Assembly (NCBI RefSeq): GCF_013373865.1
Contig: NC_050467.1
Location: forward strand, 21,412,996 to 21,476,995
Direction of reading: 5' to 3'
Origin: Monomorium pharaonis
Lineage: Eukaryota > Arthropoda > Insecta > Hymenoptera > Formicidae
DNA: 64,000 nucleotides
The position numbers were made by a program, and so were the translations under genes. Of this stretch, positions 49,449-61,223 are shown in pieces (position 1 is the first letter of the stretch; every line of letters begins with the position of its first letter). The notes beneath the pieces were generated by a model. It made no database searches and was not told the origin of the DNA. It saw nothing but the letters and a program-made list of their open reading frames with translations.

Positions 49449-51170
49449 TGTCATCGGCAAAGAAACTTGCGTGTTGGTGCGCAACATCGCTTTTTGCTTC
49501 GACGTGTATTCCCAGTAAAAATCTCTCTTTTCTTCCCTTTATAATATTATGTACACACAAGTCACACGAGCTAGAGCGTGCAAAAGCATTCTGAAATTAT
49601 AACTTTAACTATTCATTTTTGGAAGGAGAAAGTTTCATAGAAAATTTTCGACCTTTAAAACTTATTATCTGATGATTAATCTGGATATACTAAAAGATCA
49701 CGTACATTTTGACTGATTGTGTTACGTGATTACCAATATTCAACTTGTAATTCTCAGCTTTGAACTGATGCAAGTCATTAAACGTTCATCCACCGATTTC
49801 CAGTATCGTTTTAGTGACATCAATTAGGGAGCGCACGTTAATTACTAATCGATCCGTAACGATCGAAATATATCTAATTAGCGGCCGTTAAATCGCTCGC
49901 TGATCCATACCCAGCTGAATATGCGTACCCGGCAAAAAGCTACTGCGATGTTAAAAGTGCCCTTTCGAAAAACCAAACGAGATTTGCTTAATTAAATCGA
50001 CGGAGATGAAAATCCGCGTCCCGCTCTGTCGCGCAAGGCCGCCGTACGAAATTGCAATCGGGCGAGGAAAGGGGCCCGGATTAATGGCCTTGACGATGAT
50101 ATGGTTCCACCAATGACGGGAGTACGGTTAAAAGCGATCATTTCACCGTAATGCCGTAACGTCCTCTCGTTATTATTAATTGGCGGCTGGCAATCCGGTG
50201 TTTCGTGTCAGCGAACCGTACACTGGATTGTCGCTGATATTCTGTTCACTTGACCGAAAGCGGATATCTAATCAATTTACAATAGTATGTCTTGGAAATG
50301 ATATCATGCAAAACTACCTAGGAAATATTGTCGGGAGATTTAACGAATTAATATCACATCTCTCCATAAAATATACAATATATACATTATATATAAAATA
50401 GAGCAAATAGAGCACAAAAGGTTAGAAAGGATATGATAAATATCGATTAAAGCCGCATTATGATAACACTGCTATTTTCACTAACGGATAGCAGCTGGTA
50501 ACACGTAGAATGCGGACATGGAAACGAAATAGTAAACGCAATTAAAAGGAAACAGGCGGTGCGCGCGTTGCTCGCAGCGGTGAAACAATCGCAATAATTT
50601 CATTAAGCTATCAGGCAGACGTCTACCGTTTTATCATGCCGCCGTGCGCGTCTCGGTAGAGCATACGTATGTAAAGATACGGACCTTCAACATCCATTTC
50701 TCCGAGGTACATATCCGAAGGTAGAAATAAAAATCAGATTACACGGCGCGCTGTCGGCGCCACGTTTGGCTCATTAAATTCATATAATTCATTAGGCTCC
50801 CCATCGGTGTGTAGCATCGTGCTGCGGAGTGGAGGCTCCGCGAACGCGCACGCATATTTTAGCACCTCTTGGGAGTCGAGCTAGAACGATTCGAGATACT
50901 CAACATGGTTGTGAGTGGGACTACCGCTTGCTCTCGCAGCTGGAATATCTCTAATTATCAGGTATAATCAGTTTTCCGTCTGCTTTTTCTCCGACTAAGC
51001 GAGAAATTTAATATGAATTTAATGAAAAATCCATGACTCGGGAAATTCAATCCTTTCATTGTTTTCCCGGATGAGCTAATTTTTTAAAGATTTTTATTTA
51101 TTCGATAAAAAGATAAAAATTAAATTAATATGAATGTATACGCGAGAAAGAAGGTCGCACGATAAAAAAC

Positions 51171-51187
51171 AAAAAAAAAAAAAAAAA
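51171..51187 (+). repeat. A17 homopolymer
   Basis: Homopolymer within a roughly 450-bp AT-rich spacer. No attached element recognised. Confidence 0.8.
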
Positions 51188-51807
51188 TTCGTAAATGTAA
51201 AAATCCGAACAAAAATTAATAAAATTTGAAATTTTAAATAAGAAATTGAGAAATTTTGAAGGGACGAATTTATTCAATTTTATTCTAGAAAATACAATCT
51301 ATTATTCTTTTAAATTATAGATTACGTAAAATATAAATGAACAATTCCTTTTAATATCTTATTTAGCTTTTACTGAAGATTTTCAAGCTTGACATCAACA
51401 TCCGGAATATTTGATAATAATTGTCAAATAATAATAAATAATACATTATAATAATACATATTCGTGATAATATCCTCTTCATAGGAATTTATATTCATAG
51501 AAAGATCTCACGGCTCGCGTCAGTAAATAATTGTGGCGTCGGTGCATGCAGTCATGTCACAACCTCGGGTTCGCTGGTGGCACGAAATTTCAGTTCGCCG
51601 TCGTAGTCGCGCCCACCACGAAGTGGCGGGACGCGATAATTGCTAGGCGCGTTGCCAATTCGCTGCGGCGCTGTTAATTGATTCCCCGGGAAATGGCCGC
51701 GGAGCGACGACTTGCCGACGACGATTTTGCACGTCCGCTGTTGGCGGATTATCATCGACGGGCTTTACGCGGAAGGGTAGCGCAAAATCTAGCGTTACCG
51801 GAATAGC

Positions 51808-51833
51808 TCATCCCATCCCATCCCATTCCATCC
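51808..51833 (+). repeat. (CATCC)5 pentanucleotide repeat
   Basis: Four to five CATCC units, one changed to CATTC. Confidence 0.85.
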
Positions 51834-53791
51834 TGGCGTAACCTCACGTCCCGTGCGAGTGCTCGCAAATACGCGTGTTTCGCGCCGATTAAGAGACACA
51901 TGCAAGACGAAGCACGACATTTTCTGCAACATATTATTATCTATATTTAGCTACGCCTCGACCCAGCGTCTCCATGCACATCACATAATTTCCTTTTTAA
52001 GTAAGTAAATAGTTTGAGAGTATTGGCCAATGCGCCGTCTGTATTCGACCTGTTATTACGATATCATTCAGCGAACGCGACGTGGCATAGTGCAAATGTC
52101 CTGATTTGAAATCGATTTTCTTCCACGAAACTTTCTTGCTTGGATGAGGGGATAATCCGGATCTTATGTAATGTCCCAGGAGACTGTCAAGATAAGGGGA
52201 AGCTATATAGCGACCTTCCCGGATGATGGGACGGAATGTCATCGATTGGTCGCTTGCCTGTGTGTTAGGAAAATAACAACCCGTGTATTATTTATTTAGC
52301 GGGAGATGCCAACGAAGAGATAATAATTTTTGTTATATTCATACATAACACACACAAAAAAAAGGGAAAAAAAGGTAGAAGTTATAAAATACTAAAGAAC
52401 CCCCAATGGAACAGGAACACATGCCATTTTTGTGTATCGTTTCCATAAGAAAATAAAATTTCAACAAAATAGAGTTATATACATATAAACGAGTTATTTA
52501 ATAAAAGATTTTCTCTTACAATCACTCAGAAACAAAAGCTTTAAAATTCAAATTTTCACTGGTATGATTGATTGCTTTTGTTCTTTAAAAATTGCTAAAA
52601 AAATACGATAACAATAAAAGTTATTTCAATATATGTCATAACAAAACAATTTGGGGCAAAATATATCATATTTCTCATAAATATATCGAAACATGACAGC
52701 GCTGTAATGTTTTTAACACGATCTGTTCAGAGCTTACGTGGGACATGGAAAACATAATGCAAGAATGTAATACGCTCTTGATAGCTTATGTGCTGAGTTT
52801 ACTACAAAACCTCATTTGAAAGTTTGATTAAAATTTCAACAGGTCGACCGTGTAACAGACAAACTCATCGAACTCGGCAGAGTTTTGTGGATTGACTGCA
52901 ACAATTTTTAAAATCTGATAAGCATCCCATTTTCTGTAACACATAAACTTCCAACTCTATCAGAAAATGAAGTCCGCTACTGAAAAAAATACTGCTGAAT
53001 TTAATGGACGTTCTGCCAATTAAAGATATCTTAGCATACATTACGTAAATTGATATAAATTTCATTATTTCATTCAGTATTTTCTATAAAACTTCAACAT
53101 GTTATTTGTTATTATCTGGCAGTATATACCTAAGATAAAAAAATACCAAAAAGAGATATATCATATTTCGAGTAAAATAAAATTTTGTTGAAAAAATGCT
53201 AGATAGCATGAGCTTTAATAAAATTTTATAAATGTCATCCTATTTCGTTGAAACTCGCGCGTCGAACTATATATTTTAAAAATATTTTCAATGTTTTTAA
53301 AGAATAATTTTTCTCTAAAATTAATATATATTTTCTATCATATACATTTAATAGTAAATAATTATATATCTTAATAATTTTATTAAGAATATTCTTCATT
53401 AATTTAACGTGCACCGGAGCTTTCGTTATAACGAGAGACTTTGTTTTAATAATCAATTCATTATTTTAGATTAAAGATACGAATTTTTCTGTGCGAAAAA
53501 TCGTACTTCTGCCCTTTTCTCCACTCTCGCGCGTTTAAGGAGGATAAAACACGCATAAAATATTTTACTTCCGTTTTTTCATAGAAAGCGTTTTAGAGTA
53601 TGCTCTTAAATTTTCGAACCATAGACAGAGTCTATAAATATTTGGTTCTTTCTCCTTGCCGCGTCTATTCTCTCTCCTTCTCTCTGATTTTCCTCAGTGT
53701 TGAATGAAGGCGCGAGAGTGTAGAGAATGCAGAGGCGCCAGAGAGAAGTACCATGCAACGTCCCTGGGACGAGTTCTCTCTCTGTCCCCGA

Positions 53792-53906
53792 CACGTGTTT
53801 CTCACTCTGACTTAATTAAGCCGTCAGTACAAACGCGCAGCATCCAAACACGTGGCTATGTCAGATTTCGGCGTGGCGTCCTTTGCACCACACCGAAATC
53901 ACGACG
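53792..53906. repeat. diverged direct duplication, copy A
   Basis: This block starts with an E-box (CACGTG), continues to TTAATTAAGCCGTCAGTAC and ends with ACCGAAATCACGACG. Its first 39 bp match copy B (54433-54471) at 37 of 39 positions, and its last 15 bp match 54545-54559 at 14 of 15. The middle (about 61 bp here, 73 bp in copy B) is diverged but still alignable around GTCA..TTCG..GT.GC. It is not recognisable as a known repeat family and has no coding frame conserved between copies. Confidence 0.8.
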
Positions 53907-54432
53907 TGGAATCCGAGGGAAGAGACGCTTAATTCTCGTTTTCAGGATGAGTCGTTAAACCGGAAATGCCTGTCCCGGATTTCGTCGCAACCCGGTTTCC
54001 AAATGGCTTCTGGTACGATTAACATTCGTTACAATTATCCTCCTCGCTTCCAAATGCATACGTGATTGAATCACACATCTAACGAATATATTACTATAAT
54101 ATCTGAATAAAAATATTATTTGATATATTTTCTCGGCTAAAACCTAGCTCATTGATTCATCAGTTCTATTTGCCTTGTAATATTCTTATCATCTCTCGTG
54201 GTTAATACCATACGTATTCATTACATATGCCGGCTAAACCCTAACTAGATCATGATAAATCCCTAAGATTTCGAACGCTAAAACCAAAAGCGCACCATTG
54301 TGTTCGCCTGAGTTAGCGGAATTACGGTCCAGTCTCGTCTTACCTTTCACGCAAACGCAATTTGTTAGTCGCGCGTCTGAGCTAGGTCCAAACAGTATCT
54401 GGGTTACACTGAAGTTTCGTCTCTATCTCGTG

Positions 54433-54559
54433 CACGTGTTTCTCGCTCTGAATTAATTAAGCCGTCAGTACCAGCGGGCTAGCTGGTCCGACCACCGCGT
54501 CGTTAAGTCAAGCTTCGATGTAGCAGTTCGGTAGACCGGTAGAGACCGAAATCACAACG
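54433..54559. repeat. diverged direct duplication, copy B
   Basis: Second copy of the CACGTG...TTAATTAAGCCGTCAGTAC...ACCGAAATCAC block, 641 bp downstream of copy A in the same orientation. It differs by ending at a CAG|GTAAGC donor-like sequence (junction after 54561), where copy A has GTGGAATCC. The strong conservation of the two ends relative to the middle suggests either selection on those ends or an old duplication with a replaced middle. Confidence 0.8.
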
Positions 54560-57517
54560 GCAGGTAAGCGTTCAGTAAACATATACAATACGAACTACGG
54601 AAAACAGGGGTCTCCCGCGCCGCCGTCTTCTAAACCACCGCACCGATTTTGGGACCTGTCACGCCGCCGGACCCTAATGACGGCTCATTAGTGACGCGGT
54701 CAACGTTAATGTTAAGCATCAATCGGGTGTTTTTATTTTTCCCCCGAGTCGTTACAAACGATTACACGATGTTTATGCGTGTCGGCCGAACGAAGCACAG
54801 GCAGGGTAGATGGGCGATGAAGAATAGGCGACATTCGGGTTTTCCTCGAGCAAAAACGATGACTGTTATATGATATAGACCGACCATTATATGGATGAAA
54901 CGGCGCCGTGTATCAAGCGATGATTATTTATCGCCTGTATCCGAAGATGGTCGAGCGGAGCAGGAATCAACAATTCTCCCCGTTCTCGTATCTCGATTTT
55001 GTGTTACTCTGCAGCTAAATAGTTTACTGAGAAATATGAAAATTGCGAATATTCATTTCTCGAATGTTAAAACTTATATAAAAAGGGGAAAAACAATTTC
55101 AAGTATTGTAATAACAAATCATAATGCTGCTTCGAAAGATAAAATCATGTGGGTTTTATAAATGATAAACTCGACAATATTCTTTAGTTTGGAATTAAGA
55201 GATTAAACATACAAGTATTTAACATATATGATAATGCAACTTTTTAATTGTTTATTAGCTCAATTTATTAAAACATCGAATGGCTAAAATTGTAAAACGA
55301 CCGCTGATGTTTATTTCATTGTATTATCGCTCTTGCGTGGTGCATCATTTTTCCACATTTTGTCTGTAAATTAATAATTTTATGCGTTTTCCCCCGACAA
55401 AAGCTTTAACTACTTCATAATCGTTTACGTTTTACAAAAACAGAAAAGAAAAGATATATTGCGCGAGTACGAAATGAAATTTTCTGGAAAATTCAACGCC
55501 GGGACTCGCATTATGCGCGCATTAATTTACTAACTTGATGAGCTTTCATTGTTTTTATCCCATCTCACTCAATGGAGCATTATACAGTTTTATGCAAAAT
55601 ATTACTAGTTTTCACGCCATAGCAACACTTTCCTGTTCCTGACATTCTTTCAAAGTAATTCTCTCTCGTTAATCTACTTTTTATGCTTTATGGCTACGAT
55701 GTAAACGATGAATTGCACAGATGATTGCACATTTCTTATTGCTATAAGTATAAAATAATATACAAACTCGAAGAAAATCGATCGAAAGGAGGATTTCGTG
55801 AAAGCACTCGAGAGCGAGAGAAGAATCACTTCCTCAATTACATACACGACATTTTCGTAGCGTCGACGATATCGATTAGTCGTACTTGAGCAGATCAACT
55901 TCGACTCGACCCTCATGTTAGCACAAGAACCAGCCGTGGTTTCTTGCGCGAAGCGTTCTGCGAGGAAACAAAGAGCCAGATTTTCCACGGTGCAGTCGAG
56001 TATAGCTTTCAGTCTGGGCCCTTCCGCCTCGTGTTTCACCGCTCCAACGGGGTGTTAATGGTGCCTGAGGCCACAAGGCCATCCATCACCGCACTCGGCC
56101 TCTGTATGCTCCGGCGCTGTCTACTCACGATGTCTCCGGGCTCTTCCGTGTGAACCGCAACAATGCTTCTTCAGTTCACCGATACACTTACGTTACCATG
56201 AGCGTTACCGGGCGAGCTTTGGCATCCGCTTTCGAACTGCAATTATCAGAAACAGCGATATCGATGGAACAGCTATTACCGTTGTAGATACCATATACGT
56301 CAGATACAAACGTACTCCAGCTGCGTTATTAGTGATTGCATTTGTTTGAGCTGTGTACAGCTTAGCTGCGTACACACGGCGTACACACATAATTGCGTAT
56401 GCGGCAATTATTGGAAGATGCATTAATGATCGTAAGATGTCTATATGGTCGTAATGTGCGAATTGAATACAGGGATCATACCGTATTAACTTGCTCTTTA
56501 CTCTCTTAAATATTCTTCTCTGTATCCTCTGTAAAAATATACCATCGAAGAAAATCTTATTATGAATCTGACTGTTTCATCGATTACCGATTCATTTTTA
56601 TTATTTTATAACGTCTACCTCACATACGATAATCCGATACATTTAGTATGTATTTAATATATAATAATGCCTTGTAATTTTTATAAATAAAATATTCAAT
56701 TTAAATTTGAATCGTCGCGATTGACGTCACGATGATAAATCTGAACAGGTCTACAATCGCTGAAACTTGCGCAACCAAATCATAGCGGTCACGACGGATT
56801 TATTTATTTGAGAACCACATTAATTTCAAGAGGCACGAGTGGATCGCTTTCGAGAGGTACTGGTGAGCGAGGGAATGTACGCTTTATTTACGGTCTGAAA
56901 AATGCAGGCACGCGGTATGGCCATCGAGCTCCTCTTCGCCTTTCCCCCCTCCCTCCACTGATCGCCTATCCCATTTCTCTTTTGCCGCGGGGGCTTCCCT
57001 TTCGGTATCGTTCCCTCGTCCTTCATTTGCCTAAAAGATCCCTTTGTCCACTCGTCTTCATCCTGCTTCACTTGCAAAATCCTCTACGCATTTTCTACCC
57101 CCTTCTTCGACCGCCCTCCTACCCTATTGGGAGCTCGCGAATGATGCCAGCCGTTTCGACGATGAAACGACGATAACGAGATATTCGGTTTCGACGATAC
57201 GGAAGTGAATTTTTCGCGAACGGAATTCGATACGTCGTACATTGAGGGCGGTTCGACTCATTGAATTGACGTACCCACGTATCTAATATTGAGTACCTCC
57301 AATAGTCGATATTTGATCAAATACTGAGGCGTACGAAGGAAGTTGGATTAATCATTCATTTGAAATCGTACTTTATCTCTGTCGTGAACTTCTATTAAAC
57401 AATAAATATCTATGAAGAGTTTACATTTTTACATTTTTATTTATAAAATTATATTACTTTTCGCAAATTATATTATTTTCAGTAAAATTCTCAAATGTGC
57501 ACTTAAAACTTATATAT

Positions 57518-57549
57518 GTCTGTAACTATACAAGTCTGTAACTATGTAA
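57518..57549. repeat. 16-bp tandem duplication
   Basis: gtctgtaactatacaa followed by gtctgtaactatgtaa. Confidence 0.85.
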
Positions 57550-57833
57550 GTAACAATTGCTAGTAAAGCATTATTTTTAAACACGAAAATAGTTAATACG
57601 ATTAATCATAGTTTAATCCAAACAGTTTTCGAATAACGAATCAGAATACACGTAGAAGCAATTTATACTATTATATTATTAAATATAATACTAATGAGAA
57701 TACTGGGAAATTTGTTCGCTTATATTTAGCAAAAAAATCGTTTATGTTTAATGCTCGATGCGGTATAAACCGCGTGCATTATGTTCCTTTATGTATTAAT
57801 GTCTAATTTAGCCTTATGATTATAATATATGGT

Positions 57834-57861
57834 ATGCAAACTGACATGCAAACTGACATGC
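57834..57861. repeat. 12-bp tandem duplication
   Basis: atgcaaactgac twice, followed by atgc. Confidence 0.9.
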
Positions 57862-60268
57862 TAGAATTGAACCAAAACGCGACTATTACGTAATGAATAA
57901 ATATAAAATATTTAATGCGCAACCGGGCATGTCCATTTTCAATTCAAATAAACAATAGCATTTTAGCCGTCCGTGTGCACGTTGTGAATGTAACATTTGC
58001 AGACTATTCGATTTGCCTTACAAAAATGGCAAAGTAAAATTAATTGCCATGCGCGCACGTATTCTACCTTGATATTTTATGAATGGATCCTCTTTAAATG
58101 TCCATGTAGTGTAGCGGTTTTCGATAAATTTTTTTATAAAAATCAATATAAAAAAAGTTAATTTATAGCGTAACCATAATAAGCTTTTTATCGAAATTTA
58201 TTCTTGTAATCAATAATATATTTTGGCTGGTCACTTATTAATTATTCGATTATAGAACGATGTGCGATTATTATTCAATGGACAAAGGATTAAAAGGATA
58301 TTATTGGATTAAGATATGAAAAAAAACATGCCAAAATATCAAGCGCACAAAGCATTTCATTATACTAACCGCATTATATATTATACAGTCAACTAAATCT
58401 TTAATATAAATTAATAGCAACCTTAATAATATCACGCTAGTATAATACGAAAATGGATGGCTTCTGCCTTTCTCTCAATAGAATCATAAATTAATTTCAA
58501 CCCAGTTTCCATTTTCGTATTTCTTTATTAATATATTAAATACTAATTGTTTAAAATTAATAATATTAACATTTTAAACATGATGTATGAGTTTCAGTGG
58601 GATATAGATATTTGACTTATAATGATTTTAATAATATTTTCTAAATTAAAAAAAAAAATTTTTGTTTCGCTCTGTTTCAAACTATGACCGCTAAATTATC
58701 AATAACCTGCACCCATAATTTTAGATTAAAATCTATAATGAGGTCCTAATAATAAAATTTAAATAAAAATATAAATTGTAACATCTTTATGAAAGTCAAT
58801 ACCTGTGTTATACTCAACAAGAATATCCTTGCGACTTTATCCTCTCAGACATGCCCTTAACGATGGACTCACCCTTAACTTGGATACTGAAACGCGGCAG
58901 ACCGCCGCCAACGAAGTTCAAAGGGTCGCTTCGCGACCGATCGAAGCATTCGGAGGGGATTTCGTCGCCGCAATAGCAGGAACGGCTCGTTTTTGCGATT
59001 GCGACGAGCGTAACTACTCGACCCACCCCATGGAAGCTCAACGGGCATGAGGCGTTCTGCGAATTGCGTAGCCGCGCGTGCTCGCGTGACTCCGCCGCAT
59101 TTACGCATCGGCTGCGCAACCCTGTCATTTTTTTCTTCTACGGATTCCGTGGCGCCGCGTCGGAGCCGGGGAACCTTTTCCCTTCCAAGCCTGAACGAAG
59201 TTGTGTGTAGTACGCGAGGCTAACCACTGGCATATGATTTCCCATAAATGCCACTCTTCCCACCGCACCCCGCGTGCCGTCGATTCTTCCGGTTTTCTCA
59301 CTCGCACCTTGCCTTGTGCCCCTCACACGCACCACTTTCGCAGATAAAATCGCGCGACGTTTTTTCTGCAGCCACGCACGGGATAATTACACGGCTAAAT
59401 GCAGGGTTCATCGTTGATTTCGAGTCGGTGAGCGTCGAGCTCGAACGCGAGCGTGAACGCGCGAAAAATGTGTTTGCGAGCCGTCGCGGGACTCGTTGCA
59501 CGACGGGGCATCGCGGCGCCGAATACATAAAATTCCGCGTATACATCGCAACATGGTAACTGCATAACCGCACGATACACTCGACACGTTACATCTTCAT
59601 TCAAAGCATTGGTGTAAAAAAAGTATGATACAAGTCTTTGAAAAAGCTGTGCATATAAGAGCCTGTAAGAAAATTAAAAATATTTTTTTTAATTCGGCTT
59701 ACGAAATAGCATTCCAAGGAACGCTTCTTTATTTAGTATTTAATTAAACACTTTCTGATTTCAAAATATGACAATTTTCTTGGCATTATAAAAATGTTTA
59801 TTACAAACTATGTTACCATGGAACACATTTATAAAGCGCACAAATACCTAAAACATGCAATAATTCTTCATTTAGTTGGTTGTCGAGATAAGAATTAATA
59901 TTTTATAATTTTCACTGGAGATATCGTCGCTGGAGGATACAAAAAAAGGAAATTAAATTTGATATATTTACTGTAAATATTGATTTACTGCAGAATCTCG
60001 TGCTTTCACAAGCACTGTGCGAGAATGAATATAGAAATGTTAAAAATAAATATGCTTTACTTCATTTATTTATCTTAATCAGCCGAATATATTTTATTTT
60101 TGGCTATATTTTATCTCGACATAAAAAGAGCCATCCCAAAACTCGAATGGTTAATTACCACGTTTGGACGCCTCAGCGGAGCATTAAAGCATCACGTAAA
60201 AAGCAACTCGAAGTTCTTCAGTCCAGTAATTAACCGTGCAGTGGTGCAAATATAGTCGTGAGGATAAA

Positions 60269-60310
60269 ACGTAAATAAAATATCACGTAACGTAAATAAA
60301 TTATCACGCG
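60269..60310. repeat. 21-bp tandem duplication
   Basis: acgtaaataaaatatcacgta followed by a copy with 3 changes. Confidence 0.85.
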
Positions 60311-60387
60311 TAGATTTATAGCGATTGTGCAAATACAGCATTTAAAAAAATTTGATTTCGATAAGTTTAATTTTATATCTATATAGA

Positions 60388-60432
60388 ATTAATATCTATA
60401 CGATATTACAATAAGATTAATATCTATACGAA
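60388..60432. repeat. 28-bp-period tandem duplication
   Basis: attaatatctatacga occurs at 60388 and 60416, separated by 12 bp. Confidence 0.85.
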
Positions 60433-61034
60433 ATTTTTGTCACATATAAAAATATGTAATTTCCGCAAACTGATTATACATGAGTAGATCAAGTCAGAAA
60501 TCGTTGCCATTTTTACGGCTTACTAATTCGGCTTTCCGTTTCTTTCGCGTAATGCGAGTTGCTGACTTCTTCTTTCTACTCTTGATTTCGAATTCGTGTT
60601 ACGCGAATGCGACGCGATCCTTTTCCTTTGACATGTTATACGGTTGAGAGGACGCGCGCTATCAGTGTCGCAAACGTGCACGCCGGGCGCATCAAAAGGA
60701 CTTTGTGAAACAAATCTGATGCAATTGAACTTCGAACTACGCATAGTCCAAGGGTATTCTACGCGTGAAAAAATCTCGAAATCGATCGTATGACATTTGA
60801 ACATTGATTTGCACAAACATATCCGCTGGCAATAAAAAAAAACAATGTAAAAATCATGAATATGTGATAGCCGCCGGATGTTTCGAATTTTATATTATTT
60901 TATCAAAGAATAGTTTTCAAAATACTATTTTAGAAAATATAAAATTGTCTCATAAATCTGAATACAGACCGAAAAATATTTTGATCATCTATTTCACGCT
61001 ATAAAGACATTTGTACAATTTTAATTTCACACTA

Positions 61035-61221
61035 AAAGTGAGACAAAAGTTGTTAAATTGACTAAATTTTTCAACGATTAATTTTTTTCAGTTCTTCGTA
61101 TTTATATATTTTAGTTAAATATATAAATACTTTAAGTTTTCAAATATTTTATGTATTTAAGCTAAACGCATAAATACTTGAACTAAAGAAATTTACTCAA
61201 ATTAACGTTTTTCTCACGTTG
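61035..61221. mobile_element. MITE-like foldback element with TA on both sides
   Basis: The left arm begins AAAGTGAGACAAAAG and the reverse complement of the right end reads CAACGTGAGAAAAACG. The two arms continue to match imperfectly: TTAAATTGACTAAATTT against TTAATTTGAGTAAATTT, then AGTTCTTCGTATTTAT against AGTTCAAGTATTTATG. Most of the 187 bp can therefore fold back on itself, with a roughly 15-bp insertion in the left arm. TA dinucleotides flank both ends (61033-61034 and 61222-61223), as expected for Tc1/mariner-type target duplication. A nested perfect stem-loop lies at 61098-61130. There is no coding capacity. Its AT-richness makes some pairing fortuitous, but the co-linear match over about 85 bp is hard to explain by chance. 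Confidence 0.6.
61098..61130. repeat. perfect stem-loop, 14-bp arms, 5-nt loop
   Basis: gtatttatatattt and aaatatataaatac are exact reverse complements separated by tagtt. The structure lies inside the larger foldback element. Confidence 0.9.
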
Positions 61222-61223
61222 TA

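Larger units (their letters stand above)
46646..53780. other. gene-free stretch: GC-rich patches then AT-rich spacer
   Basis: GC-rich patches at 46960-47400 and 48500-50110 produce overlapping frames (141 and 160 codons antiparallel at 48429-48924) without family resemblance. The segment 52300-53600 is unusually AT-rich and CpG-poor, with repeated TTTCAACA-type words in both orientations; it may be a decayed transposon, but no ends or protein can be defined. Confidence 0.5.
54600..61030. other. gene-free stretch with AT-rich spacers and GC islands
   Basis: GC-rich islands at about 54600-55000, 55880-56200, 56800-57260 and 58830-59580 carry short overlapping frames with no recognised family. 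The rest is AT-rich with the small tandem duplications listed separately. Confidence 0.5.
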
